From assembly GCA_949318235.1 (NCBI GenBank), contig OX439137.1:15770350-15834349 (forward strand): a DNA stretch of 64,000 nt, in the 5' to 3' direction. How positions within the stretch are numbered: position 1 is the first letter of the stretch; each line of letters begins with the position of its first letter. The position numbers were made by a program, and so were the translations under genes. Source of the DNA: Ecdyonurus torrentis. Its lineage: Eukaryota; Arthropoda; Insecta; Ephemeroptera; Heptageniidae. Below the pieces are notes generated by a model, which worked only from the letters and a program-made list of their open reading frames with translations, made no database searches and was not told the DNA's origin. This document shows, piece by piece, positions 35,401-60,025 of the stretch.

Positions 35401-38400
35401 AAAGTAATAATTATATTGATAGGAGCAACAAGAAATTGCAATTTGCTAAAACTATGGAATGAGATTTCTTTGATTCTAAAAGAAGGATTATATAAAATTA
35501 CAATAAAAAAAGAATACAGTCATACTTTCTGAATTTATTATAATACAATATATATAATTATATATTATATATTGTACACATACTTTAATTTCCTATATAT
35601 TATAGTATTATTTCATATAGAAATTATTTTGTTTGTTTATTTTTTATGGAATATATCAATTAATATAAGCGCATCAAGTAACATATATATTTTTTTTCAT
35701 GAAGTAAATTCAACTAAAAAGGCATTGCCTTGGTTGGAAAATTGTAGAAGTGTTTAAGAACAATAAAAAAAAATGTGAACACATCATATTTATTATTATA
35801 TATTTAATGTCATCATTTTAAAGCAAATAAAATTTAAGTATGTAAGTACTGTATATTATACAAAATATTATAAATTATTTAAATTAAATGCATTTTGAGT
35901 TTTTTATTTACAAAATAATTTATTTTTAACATTTTTATGTTGCAAAAGTACTGAAAATAAAAATGAATACAAATACAGTATATTTATTATCATTTTATTT
36001 TTCATAAATATTTTTAATTGTGTACTTACTCTCATCAACTGATATAGTAGTTGGATCTGTTGGTAAGATCCATGCTAGAGCACTGACTCTGTTATCAGAA
36101 ATGCACATAAAGTTTTGTGTACGAGAACTATTGTCTTGCTGGCGTACAATTGCTAGCTCTCCAGCTGTATAAAGTTGATAAATTAATGATTATTATATTT
36201 AGAATTTTATAGACGTTTTCAAGGAATTATTTATTCCTGATTTCATAACAGAACAAATTATAATGTACAGTACAGTTCTGGCCAAAAGTTCCCGAACGAT
36301 TTGCATAGCCAACCCGCAATTACACTATGTTATCTTTATGAGAAAACGCAGCGGCCACCACTGACACATTCGGGAACTTTTGGCCAGAGCTGTACATCCT
36401 AATTATTACACAGTTTTTATTAAATAATAATAAAAAAATGGTTTTGCAGCAATTATAATATTAAATATAATTTCCAAACGCTTGCTTTTTTTTTCTAAGA
36501 TATATATTTTTTATTCTTAATAATTTTTCCGATATAACCCTCTTTCTACCCCTTCTCTTTTAATCTGGTAACTTTTCTACATAGCACAAGTATTCTTTGT
36601 TCAGCCATTATCGCCAAATTATTATTATTTCATAGAAGTATAGAACAGAATATTCTTATTTAAAAATAAAATTTTAATACAACAGGATTTTCATACACAT
36701 ACGAGATACAATAATGATACTAATTACTATTAATTAATTAACTACATAATGAAAACTTGCTATAACGTTTCTAAAATACCAAAATATTACCCTTGCAGTA
36801 TTGCATAAATTGTAATACCAGATCTGGTAAATCTTCACACTTAAATTAACAGGCTAAAGAATCAAAATTTTCCTATATATATAAAAATACTTTTATGGCC
36901 TTTTTAATGTCTTTGGAAAAACCTTCCTTTTTCAATTGAAATTTTGTTTGAATATTCTTGTACGAGATGATGTTATTAAAATATTTTATACATAACAAAT
37001 GTAAATCGAGATTTACTTAAAAACTAACTCTAACAACAATAAGTAGTAACAAAATTTGAGTCAAGAATTTATATATATCTTTTAATGTATAAAATCCAGG
37101 GGTCCGCGGACCCGAAAAAAAAATTAACGGGTCCGGACCCGGCTCCGCGGACCCGAGAAAAAAATTGACGGGTCCGGACCCGGCTCCGCGGACCCGAAAA
37201 AAAATTGACGGGTCCGGACCCGGCTCCGCGGACCCGAAAAAAAATTGACGGGTCCGGACCCGGCTCCGCGGACCCGAACTTTTAAAAAAAAGGGTCCGAA
37301 AACCCGGACCCGACTTTGAAAAAAAAATGACTAATGAAAAAATAAATGACATAATGTTGATCAGAACAAACACATTAAATAAAAAAATGACTTGTGTTGT
37401 AAATCAAAATTGTGATTTTGACTATTAATATATTTTTATTACTATTGTTTGAAATATTATGTCTGACTAAAAGCTTGTGATATTAGCTATTATAGATTTG
37501 TGTGCATAGAATATGACTGACAAGCTGTTTTTAAGCAGAAATGAATAACACTTTGAGCCCTTGTCAACTTACTTTTTTATCATTTAGAATACTAGACTGA
37601 TTATTACCATACCTTATTATCCATGAATTAGACACCATCACGTTGATTTTGTATTTATTTTCGTTTATTTTACTTTTTGCGGTTCTATCACGTATCTGAC
37701 GTCACCCTGTACCACCGCCAATCACAGTCACCGCTCTGGTCACGTGATAAATTTAAGCCCCTCCCTCAAGTTCTTTACCCCTATCACGGCCCCATCGGTA
37801 CATTGTGACGTCAGATACGTGATATAACCGCAAAAAGTAAAATATATGAAAATAAATACAAAATCAACGTGTTGGTGTCTAATTCATGGATAATAAGGTA
37901 TGGTAAGTATCAGTCTAGTATTCTAAATGATAAAAAAGTAAGTTGACAAGGGCTTTAAGTGGAAACAAAAAATCAATAAACCATATTATACTGAAAAAAT
38001 ATTTGTTATTCTATCTAAAAAAAATTGTGCATTCTTTTTTAGATTCACAATCTCAAATTATTTTTAAATTTAATTTTACAAATTTATATAATAACCTCGG
38101 ACCCGGACCCGGACCCGGACCCGGACCCGGACCCGGACCCGGACCCGGACCCGGACCCATATGAAGATTTTGATCGGGTCCGGAGCCGGGTCCCGGACCC
38201 GAAAAAAAATTTGACGGGTCCGGACCCGGCTCCGCGGACCCGACAATTTTTTTTCAGGTCCCGGACCCGGGTCCGCGGACCCGATAATTTTTGTGACGGG
38301 TCCGAACCCCTGATAAAATCATAAAAATACCTTAAATAAAATAATGCATTTTATATATACTTAATATCTTAATATATATACAGTATTATATAATATACAT

Positions 38401-38962
38401 TATATATATTCATATATATATATATATATATACTATAGGAAATAAAAAAATTACAATCAAATTTCTTACCCACAGATGATATAACTGCAAAAATGATGCA
38501 GGAAATAATAACATTTTTGGGCATCTTAAGTAACAACAACCTATAAAATAAAACATTTATTTTATTAAATTTCGTAAACCAGTATATTATAGGGTAGCGT
38601 CAGTATATTTAATCATTATATAGGGTGGTTTCATTCATGTTAAAGTCGACGCCATAAGTGAGTACTAAATAACATTGGCCGGTATAGGAAAATGGCACAT
38701 TTTGCCAGTTTAAAAATACTTCGCGATTTTTTTGAGAGCATTGATGCTGTTAACAGGTTGAATTAGTACCTCAAGTATGCAAGAAAAATAATAATAACCA
38801 AAAAAATAGCTAATTTCTAAAGAAAATAGCCAAAAACTACCTTTGCCCTATACTGAGCCATGTTATTCATTACTCAAGATGAGCATCGAAAAGCACTCAG
38901 AATGACGTCATGCGCACACACCCTATACAATTTGAATTGCACGTCATATACGTATATGACTC

Positions 38963-39033
<71 letters not shown>

Positions 39034-40040
39034 TTATAATATAATGTTTAATACATTGGGTATCTTTTCAAGAATAAAAGTAATTTTACTATAAATAGAC
39101 TTTTTTTCAATAAATTTGTTATTATAAAAAGTTTTTTAAGATTTAAAAAGCTAACTATTTACCGTTGATTAAATTAATGCTGTTCGTAAACCCTGGTCTC
39201 TGCTCCTAAAATGACGATCAGCTATGGTTAATCAAATGGAATGCGCATTTTTTGGTGCAAGAGAACAGGGTTTACGAACAACACTATTATGTTTACATAC
39301 TAACGACATACGCCCCCATATATAGTTGCAACTTAAAACTATTAATTAAACCATTGTTATCTAGTGGTTGCAACTTACGGTTCTAATTTTTCAATATAAA
39401 AATTTAGTTGCTAAGCAACGACATGTATAAATATTTAAATACACATGTATTTTGTACATGTATAAATAAAGTCATTGATAAAATATAGTATTTATTTATT
39501 CTATATTATGTTGTCATTGTGGTAGAGGAAATTTGTACATTAAAGGTAGGTATTTGGTATAGGGTCTATGTATTCATGTTAAAGTCGACACCATGTTGGA
39601 TAACTCAATAACATGGGTGGGATAGGAAAATAAATCATTTTGACAGTTTAAAAAAACTATGCAATAATTTCGAGAGCATTGATGCTGTAAATATGTTGAA
39701 TTAATATCTCAAGTATGTGAGAAAAAAAAGCGATTTCTTAAAGAAAATGGGCTTAAATGAAGTTTATCCTATGCTGAGCAATGTTATTCACTACTCCAGT
39801 ATGGCTTTAAAGCGCCATAAATATGACGTCATCCGCATACACTCTATAGGACAAAACTAAAAAGCTCAGAAGCATGATCTATATATTTTTTTTAAATATA
39901 TATATCATTACCAGCATTATTTGACTAAATTATCCAACCTTTAGCATTGAGATTTTAAAAACTACTAAATTTCATGGACTTATTATTAATATACCCCCCC
40001 CCCCCCCTACAAAAAAAGGACAATTATATTATACTTACAT
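22157..40040 (-). CDS. Receptor A: single-pass FAMeT-like/EGF/FN3 membrane receptor
   Basis: I do not recognise a named orthologue. Exons in order: ends 40039-40040 (AT of the ATG), 38470-38540, 36030-36164, 34303-34479, 33065-33330, 32410-32614, 31887-32056, 31319-31451, 29703-29798, 28812-28961, 27886-28013, 25814-25994, 24008-24069, 23692-23896, 22157-22485. The reading frame is continuous for 769 aa. Predicted parts: signal peptide 1-24; unknown region 25-128; FAMeT-like region 129-285 (IYISVLAKENASILLSQ; later HWVHLSIVF and SFEDFDEPYNANFIHF); linker 286-418; one EGF-like module 419-468 with six or more Cys (CSCFPGYGGTRC); two FN3-like modules 469-571 and 572-660; transmembrane helix about 666-688; tail with LYMDV and LYDDISNVRR. 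Many N-glycosylation sequons fit an ectodomain. No kinase or phosphatase domain follows. Exon edges were read by eye, with GT-AG at every junction. Gene B upstream is its paralogue. The upstream limit of the first exon is unknown. Cell-surface adhesion or signalling is inference. Confidence 0.86.
22958..23133. mobile_element. GTTTACTCAAAATG foldback MITE
   Basis: TTTACTCAAAATGCGGAAAA at the left mirrors CCTCATTTTGAGTAAAC at the right. Arms include GAAACCACGTGA-TGGTAAAAGTGGGA and its complement, about 70 bp in all, with a short loop carrying AGGTAGCT repeats. In the last intron of receptor A. Confidence 0.8.
25259..25565 (-). mobile_element. TATAGGG MITE, copy 2
   Basis: Reverse orientation: TATAGGGTGTATGCATTCAT at the left, CGCATTAAACATAACGTCAT...ACCCTATA at the right. 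Inside the intron of receptor A between its two FN3-like segments. Confidence 0.85.
26156..26639. mobile_element. TTAA-flanked MITE ending AAAGGGACACAGACAC
   Basis: TTAAAGGGACACAGACACC at the left and GTGTCTGTGCCCCTTTAA at the right, each with TTAA. About 484 bp, single copy here. Intron of receptor A. Confidence 0.72.
27217..27821. mobile_element. Inverted-arm element with a GC-richer core
   Basis: Arms of about 130 bp (27217-27345 and 27690-27821) are inverted: the left has TTTAGTTACGAATACTAACT and ATAGCTAAAATAATGCA, the right the complement. The core near 27400-27620 is unusually GC-rich (CAGGCCGGCCACGGCC). A short box CAAGACATTGTCTTATCGAC in it recurs at 52050-52070. Intron of receptor A. 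Confidence 0.65.
28170..28192. repeat. (ATATC)n short tract
   Basis: About four units of TATCA, followed by TTTTTATTGGCCTTCTC, possibly another retroelement tail. Confidence 0.6.
28686..28715. repeat. (GT)n microsatellite
   Basis: About 15 units in an intron of receptor A, 100 bp from the EGF exon. Confidence 0.96.
28812..28961 (-). other. EGF-like module exon of receptor A
   Basis: A symmetrical phase 1-1 exon of 150 nt coding for a Cys-rich module with eight Cys, ending GEKLCSCFPGYGGTRCNKG, the classic C-x-C-x(2)-GY-x-G-x(2)-C close of EGF repeats. It matches exon 50195-50338 of gene B, not the extra exon 49144-49281. Confidence 0.85.
30129..30173. repeat. (GA)n microsatellite
   Basis: About 22 units, in an intron of receptor A. 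Confidence 0.96.
30190..30688 (+). mobile_element. TTAA-flanked MITE, copy 2 (with insertion)
   Basis: Starts TTAAAGGTATAGACAACATG and ends TTTCTATGCCTTTAA. A foreign block (30348-30506) splits the usual CATACTAATTTTTGCATG segment. Intron of receptor A. Confidence 0.82.
30348..30506. mobile_element. CTGGCCAAAAC repeat, copy 1 (nested)
   Basis: The segment CCCTGGCCAAAACAAGGCCG through ATTGGGAGAAGTG is absent from other copies of the host MITE and recurs at 41179-41334. Confidence 0.7.
31709..31788. mobile_element. 80-bp TTAA-flanked palindromic element
   Basis: TTAAAGTAGCACTATGGGG and CCCCATAGTTGCACTTTAA as ends, with TTAA on both sides. Intron of receptor A, about 100 bp from an exon. Confidence 0.6.
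32358..32406. repeat. (CT)n microsatellite at a splice donor
   Basis: About 24 units. On the transcript the intron begins GTAAGAGAGAGAG directly after the exon end at 32410, so the repeat starts inside the donor consensus. Confidence 0.97.
32410..33330 (-). other. FAMeT-like region of receptor A (two exons)
   Basis: Exons 33065-33330 and 32410-32614 together encode about 157 residues resembling the Methyltransf_FA fold: a first strand set (YISVLAKENASILLSQ, then PLYWILLDGWRPKIKSAIFK), a Cys pair (KCSNGIENDTC), then HWVHLSIVF, LKITVIVHDN, SFSFEDFD and FIHFNGSGYWKVHK. The intron between them carries a 237-bp (CCCT)n tract, and the next intron starts inside a (CT)n tract. In characterised families this domain is a non-catalytic extracellular beta module in many animal receptors; an enzyme activity is not implied. 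Confidence 0.65.
32779..33015. repeat. (CCCT)n microsatellite
   Basis: About 59 units. It fills more than half of the 450-bp intron that splits the FAMeT-like region of receptor A; GGGA-rich on the transcript. Confidence 0.98.
33429..33916. mobile_element. AGCCCTTGTCAAC foldback MITE, copy 1 (left-truncated)
   Basis: Left arm begins at CATGAATTAGACACCATCAC; the right arm runs to GTTGACAAGGGCTTTATA. Arms exceed 80 bp. It contains TCTGACGTCACAATGTACC and a nested insertion at 33612-33773. Intron of receptor A. Confidence 0.78.
33612..33773. mobile_element. Nested TGACTAATAAAGG MITE
   Basis: A near-palindrome of 162 bp: TGACTAATAAAGGAACAACT and AGTTGTTCCTTTATTAGTCA at the ends, flanked by AT. 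Comparison with copies 37554 and 55253 shows it interrupts the host sequence CGTCAGAT-ACGTGATAT. Confidence 0.82.
34134..34200. repeat. Hairpin in a GC-richer block
   Basis: CAGTAATTGTACTGTTTCAC-GCATCCAATTA pairs with TAATTGGATGGGTAAAACAG-TACA...ATTACTG. The surrounding stretch 33930-34260 is richer in GC than its neighbours and has no copy elsewhere in the window. Intron of receptor A. Confidence 0.5.
34741..35532 (+). pseudogene. Degraded non-LTR retrotransposon, 3' part of the reverse transcriptase region
   Basis: 34741-34830 translates to EEVESYTYLGANIDNNFIWD, the motif that follows the last RT block in LINEs (usually YLG-x-x-x-D-x-x-L-x-W). Later frames give KYNCQDKIKLKA and, in the 35296-35532 frame, NLLKLWNEISLILKEGLYKI, like the LWN-x-LP close of many LINE proteins. 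Stops and frame breaks separate them. It lies antisense in an intron of receptor A. Confidence 0.55.
36273..36392. mobile_element. 120-bp TA-flanked MITE (CAGTTCTGGCC)
   Basis: CAGTTCTGGCCAAAAGTTCC-CGAA at the left is mirrored by TTCGGGAACTTTTGGCCAGA-GCTG at the right, with a TA on each side. A TA duplication and CAG...CTG ends suit a Tc1/mariner source. Intron of receptor A. Confidence 0.75.
37097..38312. mobile_element. hAT-like non-autonomous element with GGGTCC arrays
   Basis: Ends CAGGGGTCCGCGGACCCG and CGGGTCCGAACCCCTG, flanked by a perfect 8-bp duplication ATAAAATC (37089-37096 and 38313-38320). CAGGGG ends and 8-bp target duplications are typical of hAT elements. Subterminal parts are a roughly 57-bp tandem unit (CGGGTCCGGACCCGG-CTCCGCGGACCCG) and a (GGACCC)n run at 38098-38158, islands of high GC in AT-rich DNA. 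A foldback MITE is nested inside. No transposase frame is present. It lies in an intron of receptor A. Confidence 0.82.
37554..37957. mobile_element. AGCCCTTGTCAAC foldback MITE, copy 2
   Basis: Arms of about 110 bp: AGCCCTTGTCAACTTACTTT at the left and GTTGACAAGGGCTTTAA at the right; both arms contain CCATGAATTAGACACCA or its complement. It is nested in the hAT-like element 37097-38312. Confidence 0.83.
38619..38927 (-). mobile_element. TATAGGG MITE, copy 3
   Basis: Reverse orientation, ends TATAGGGTGGTTTCATTCAT and ATGACGTCATGCGCACACAC followed by CCTATA. In intron 1 of receptor A. Confidence 0.82.
38966..39030. repeat. (TA)n microsatellite
   Basis: About 32 units in intron 1 of receptor A. 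Confidence 0.96.
39108..39176. mobile_element. Fragment of CACGGAAA-ended MITE
   Basis: The stretch with AGTTTTTTAAGATTTAAAAA and AGCTAACTATTTACCG matches the interior of 2649-2886. It stops where the GTTCGTAAACCC element begins, consistent with a later insertion or truncation. Confidence 0.5.
39177..39286. mobile_element. GTTCGTAAACCCTG MITE, copy 2
   Basis: Ends TGTTCGTAAACCCTGG and CAGGGTTTACGAACA, inverted relative to the copy at 4911. It abuts the CACGGAAA MITE fragment inside intron 1 of receptor A. Confidence 0.72.
39558..39848 (-). mobile_element. TATAGGG MITE, copy 4
   Basis: Reverse orientation, ends TATAGGGTCTATGTATTCAT and TATGACGTCATCCGCATACA followed by CTCTATA. In intron 1 of receptor A. 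Confidence 0.85.
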
Positions 40041-40110
40041 TGTGATGTACACTTCTTAGCATAGTTCGTTGCTGGGATTATACTATTTGTGAATGTATTT
40101 AGGTTTAAAA
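40039..40110 (-). other. Probable first exon of receptor A (5' UTR plus AT of ATG)
   Basis: The minus strand reads ...ACATCACAAT followed by the donor GTAAGTATA at 40038. Joining to the acceptor ending at 38541 gives AT + G, making ATG TTG TTG TTA CTT AAG ATG CCC, in frame with the signal peptide. Its upstream limit is a guess; no TATA box or TSS can be assigned. The alternative start is the in-frame second ATG at 38524, which needs no split codon. Confidence 0.6.
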
Positions 40111-40211
40111 TTTACTTTCTTCCTGATGGATGTTTGCGGTTATAAATAAGATATGTGCATATTGTATATACAGTATAATATCATGCTAATAAATTAATAA
40201 GAACGTAACTC

Positions 40212-40526
40212 TATAGGGTGTATGCGGATGACGTCATATTTAATGCACTTGGAGGCCATACTGGAGTAGTGAACAACATTGCTGAGCATATAGGACACAC
40301 TTCGTTTTATGCAATTTTTTGGGAAAATGTCTCAATTTTTTGTTATTGTTATTTTTCTCGCATACTTGAGATACTAATTCAACATATTTACAGCATCAAT
40401 GCTCTCAAAAATATTACATGGTGTTTTTAAACTGGCAAAATGAGTTATTTTCCTATGACACCCATGTTATTGAGTGATCCAATATGGCGTTGACTTTAAC
40501 ATGAATGCATAGACATAGACCCTATA
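40212..40526 (+). mobile_element. TATAGGG MITE, copy 5
   Basis: Starts TATAGGGTGTATGCGGATGA, ends AACATGAATGCATAGACATA then GACCCTATA. It lies about 100 bp upstream of the probable first exon of receptor A, so it may sit in the promoter. It carries TGACGTCA. Confidence 0.87.
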
Positions 40527-41066
40527 GCATATATCTGGTATGATCAGAAAAAGAGTACCTAAACTGTTAGTTTTTATAGCGATCACCCGTCTGACTAAGC
40601 TCAACATTGCTTAGTTTTTGTAATGGTATAATTAATTATATACCACTACTTAATAATGGAGCATCTTGCTCCTCTTAATATCTTAATTTATGTGATGGGT
40701 CTTATTGAGCATACAGTATAAAGTTGTCAAAGTTTAGACGTACGTGATTGATCAAATTAAAAAAAAAAAAAAAAAAAAAAAAATGGAATAATAGTCGAAG
40801 CAAATAAATCTGAGGATAAAAATATAAAAATAAAAGCAATATGCAATAAAAAAGTAAAAAACATAATTTGAATTGTTGGTTTGATGGCTATAAAATATAA
40901 TAATTTAGTTTTGTTTTTGCAAAAAAAAAAAAAAAAAAAAAAAAAAGTTATTAGCTACGGCGTGATCTATATGACGGAACAAGCAAAAAAAAAAAGTAGT
41001 TGGAGTCCAGTTCACGGACTTTTTGCCTTGAAGGTAAGGTTAAAAGAGGAATGATTATTTTTACAA

Positions 41067-41172
<106 letters not shown>

Positions 41173-41178
41173 ATATAC

Positions 41179-41334
41179 ACTCTGGCCAAAACATGGTCGT
41201 GCCCGCCAAAAGCTGTATCCGCAGTGCTAAACCAATCAGAGAGCGTGTTATAAACCTACTAGCCAATCAGTTTACTTTACATAGTTAATTACACTGTATC
41301 CGCTCGAACTAGTATTGGGAGAAGTCAGAAGTGT
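41179..41334. mobile_element. CTGGCCAAAAC repeat, copy 2
   Basis: TCTGGCCAAAACATGGTCGT, then CCCGCCAAAAGCTGTATCCG and ATTGGGAGAAGTCAGAAGTG; a clear match to 30348-30506. It directly follows a (TA)n tract. Confidence 0.7.
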
Positions 41335-41767
41335 ATATAATACGTCAAAAAAGTTTTTTTTTCTTTCTTTTCTGAAAATGTGTATAGCTCATACTTATGA
41401 TCCAGTGCATAGTTTTGATTTTGGGCTTTTCTATATTAAAAAAAAAAAAAAAAAAAGTTATTATATTGTAGCTTTAAATTTTTTTGGTGTTTTCATCAGT
41501 TCCACATGTATACCCGACATTTCCTCGTTAAAATTGTAATAAATTGTTTGTTAATTGTAACTAATATATTATAATAAGTAAAAAAAAATGTATATAATAT
41601 TATAATGTAATTTAAACATTCACATTCAGTATACGTGTCTGGACGAGAGATCATAAAATATTTTTAAGCAAATAATTATAAATATTAACTCAACAAAAAT
41701 GTGAAGACATGTTGAGGTATTGACTTAAAGAGTGTGAGTAGACATTTATGTGAGAGTCAGTCTGTTA

Positions 41768-42074
41768 TATAGGGTGTATGCGTATGACGTCATATTTAAT
41801 GCGCTTGGAGGCCATACTGGAGTAGTGAATAACATTGCTCAGCATAGGACAAACTTCATTTAAGCCAATTTTCTTTGGGAAATCGCTTAATATTTTTTAT
41901 TGTTATTTTTCTCACATACTTGAGATACTAGTTCAACATATTTACATCATCAATGCTCTAAAAAATATTGCATAGTGGTTTTAAACTGGCAAAATGATTT
42001 ATTTTCTTATCCCACCCATGTTATTAAGTTATCCAACTTGGTGTTGACTTTAACATGAATGCATAGACCCTTTA
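41768..42074 (+). mobile_element. TATAGGG MITE, copy 6
   Basis: Starts TATAGGGTGTATGCGTATGA; right end ATGAATGCATAGACCCTTTA. Intergenic between receptors A and B. Confidence 0.85.
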
Positions 42075-42698
42075 ATTTCACTGATTAAAATTTTGTCAAT
42101 TTTTTTTGTCTCATTTTGGTTGATTGATTGATACTCGTTGAGCTGCGAGTTTTATTAAGTTTTTGTTGTGTAGCAGAAAGAGTGAACGTAATTTTTCTCT
42201 ATTTTTATTTGAGGAAAATAAAATTGTAAGGAAATTTTATAACTAATAATGCTCATTGGGTAATATTGTTGCTTTGTTTACTTTCAATATTATTACAAGA
42301 AAACGCGCAAAACCACACTTCCTTTGTGAAGAAATAAGGATGTTTCTTAAATTTAAATATTTTTCTATTAAGCCACATAAACAGAAATAAAAATTAGTTA
42401 GAACTTGATAATATAGAATGTGTCTGTCAGTAAAACAAACTAAAGGAAACAAATAATATATTTTTAGATACGACAACAGATATTCAGACAATAGATATTT
42501 TAGATATATACGACAACAGCCCTACAAAAACAAAAAAAAAAAAAAACTAAAAAAAAAAAAAAAAAAACTTATTTACTGCAAATTTTCATCCTTTCTTTAC
42601 TTGTAAAATAATTCCAATTATACTCGTAATTAATTACATGCTATTAACGTACAAATTTTGTGTGTTAATGAAGTAAAAGAAAAGTATAAAATATATAC

Positions 42699-43042
42699 TT
42701 AAAGGAATAGACCAGAAGAAAACATGAGAATTTTTTTCACAAAACTCTTGAAGGGACTTACATAAATAGCTTTAGTTTGTCTCCAAACCCAACTGTAGCT
42801 GAGTAGCAGTGATCCGAAAATTACGATTTATACAACCCGCACAACATTTTTTTGTACTAATTTTTGCATGTTTCTGACGTCAGAAACATAAATATTGCCG
42901 CCAATTGCATACTTTATAGTATTTTCACGCTCTCTCGTGAGGCTACATTAACATTTAGGTAAAAATTGCCATCCGTTTTGAAGATTCTTTTTCGTGTTTA
43001 TTTATTAAAAGCACATGTGGTTTTATGTGGTCTATGGTCTAT
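42699..43042 (+). mobile_element. TTAA-flanked MITE, copy 3
   Basis: Starts TTAAAGGAATAGACCAGAAG; the right end has TTTTATGTGGTCTATGGTCT. Intergenic between the receptors. Confidence 0.8.
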
Positions 43043-44097
43043 GAAACTGAAATTACATAGCTACATGCACATTTGCAAACTTAAAAAAAAAAAAAAAAAA
43101 AAAAAAAAACGCTTGTGTAAGTCGGGTGTACGAGTGTACCACACATTTGTGAAGCCTAATTCTAGCCCTTTCAATTGCATTTTTAATACTAATTAATAAA
43201 TTTCTTTTAAATAACATAAAGAATGTATATTTAAATATTTATAACTAATTATTTATATATACTTACTATTTGCGTACTGAATTGGGTTTACTGGGATATA
43301 ACAAGTAAAATATACTGTATATATTTTTAAAAAGCTTTTTAATATTTTTTAATTTGGCAAACAAATAAGATTACAGTGTACATAATTAAAACTGAAAAAC
43401 TCTCATGGTTGTTTCATAGAATCTTACTAATTTCATCATTATTTTGCATACAAAATGCAACACATAAAACATGGTTTAATAGTAAATTTTACTATTTACT
43501 ATTTTATTATGTTTAATTGAATATAAAGAATTAAAAATAATTATGTTTTAAGGGGAGTATAATTATAAAAGTGCAAACTTTAATAAGGTTTTTATTTTTA
43601 AGAATATATTTTCATTTCGTCAATCAAACAAAAACCTTAATTATGAATCATATTTTAATAATAGGTGCACAAAAATAACCTATTATTTTATTATACAATA
43701 ATTTTTTATTAAAAAAAGGGTTTCTTGAACTCCAAAGCGAATAACAAAAAAAGTTGAATTTGCATTTCGTACATTGATGTGTTTTTCATTCTTTACGTAT
43801 TATTTGAATTTTAAATTGCAACTTTAAGCAGAAAAAAAATTAATGATTATATTATAATAAAAGCTTGGAAAGAATCAAAGATATATTATATACTGTACAT
43901 ATGCTGTAAATAGGCATAGATATAAACTTTTTGCGATAGAAAACATTTACTCTATCGATGCACAGAACTGTATTAAATAACAACTTTACTTAATACCTCA
44001 CATTGGCACTAATTTACATTTTCTTAAATGGTAATCGTATGACTACATGTGTGTTTGTTTCAATTAGTTCAATAGGTGTGCGGAAGTTGATAACTAG

Positions 44098-44410
44098 CAA
44101 GGAAGATACCATAAGAAAAACATAAGCATTTATATCACAAAGCACTTTATGGGACTTACATATAAAAAAACATTTCTTTGTCTCAAAGAACCCCTATTTG
44201 TATAGCACCGTATAGCAGTGATCAGAAAATTTTGATTTATGCAACCCGTACACATTTTTTACAAAGTTTTGCATCTTTCTAACGTCAGGAACTGGAATTG
44301 TCACACAAAAATTATCATATATTATAATTTTTTTACGCTCTCTTGTGAACAACACAATATACTGTACATGCTGGTAAAAATTGTCATCACAAATTTTATT
44401 GTTCATTTAA
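44098..44410 (+). mobile_element. TTAA-flanked MITE, copy 4 (eroded ends)
   Basis: Interior AAAAACATAAGCATTTATAT, ATGCAACCCG and ACGCTCTCTTGTG identify the family; both termini are diverged. Confidence 0.7.
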
Positions 44411-44589
44411 GGGGCAATATTATTGAGAGGGGGATGGAATGGACTCTTAATTGATTTAACTTATTTTTATTGGAAGAATTATAAATAGAATTTTTTTAAT
44501 GATAATATACCGAAATTGAAAAATTCGTTTTACCACAAGAAAAAGAAAAGAGAATATTATGCTTATAAATGGAGGTTTAACAATGGAAG

Positions 44590-44720
44590 CTAAACAATAC
44601 CAACATAGCACTAGCAGATGACTTCATTATCCTGTGTAGATTTATTCAACATGCTTTCTTATGGGGGAATAAATATAGCTATAAATTAGAAAAGCTAATA
44701 TAATTTTTCTAGGGTCTACC
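44590..44720. mobile_element. Degraded relative of the 16607-17092 palindrome
   Basis: ACAATACCAACATAGCACTA, CAGATGACTTCATTATCCTG and ACATGCTTTCTTATGGGG match one arm of that element. It lies just downstream of the receptor B stop. Confidence 0.6.
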
Positions 44721-44970
44721 ATCTGGTACGCTTCAAAACTTTTGTTTTCTGAAATTTTCTTTCAATGAAATTAATAATTTTTAGTTGCATTGAATGAAAT
44801 TAAGGAACCCAAAAGCTATATATAAAAGCTTATATCTCATACAAAGTCCCATACGAAGCCAAAATTGACATAAAACTATAGAATTATAATACTTGCTAAT
44901 GACTTGTCCTAATAACATGAAATTGCCTGTTAAGATATTGTTTTCAATTAAGTTGTCATTATATGGTATC

Positions 44971-59651
<14,681 letters not shown>

Positions 59652-59653
<2 letters not shown>

Positions 59654-59720
59654 TTTATTATAACAGCTTCAAAACTTTTAAACAAAAAGTAGAAGTCAAT
59701 TTTTATTTCTTAACTTCCTA
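59652..59720 (-). other. Probable first exon of receptor B (5' UTR plus AT of ATG)
   Basis: The minus strand reads ...ATAAAAT followed by the donor GTAAGTATA at 59651. Exon 2 begins G TGC AAG, so joining creates ATG TGC AAG CAT. Exon 2 itself has no ATG before its signal peptide, so this split start is needed here. The upstream boundary is a guess. Confidence 0.62.
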
Positions 59721-60025
59721 CAGGATTTATGTGGTGTTCGTTTTTATAATAAAATAACACATTTGATATGTTTAGAAATATATAAGGAAATGTCGGTAAT
59801 ACAACAAAGCACAAAGCTGATTTAGATTTTTTTGTTTTTGTATATTTGGGAAGGGTAAGTAAGTCAACCAATCAATTTCTTGTGTAAACTTGGTTTACCA
59901 CTACCGTTTAGTTGCGTATTGTTGTAATAACATGATTTATTTCCCTATGATTTATATACATGTTTTTAAGTAAAAGAATTATTTTCATAAGTAATAAGTA
60001 CTCTTTATAATGACTATGTCAACGT

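Noticed and set aside
37017..38164. Gly-Pro and Arg-Pro-Asp rich open frames
   Set aside because: They arise from GGGTCC arrays of the hAT-like element, not from a gene.
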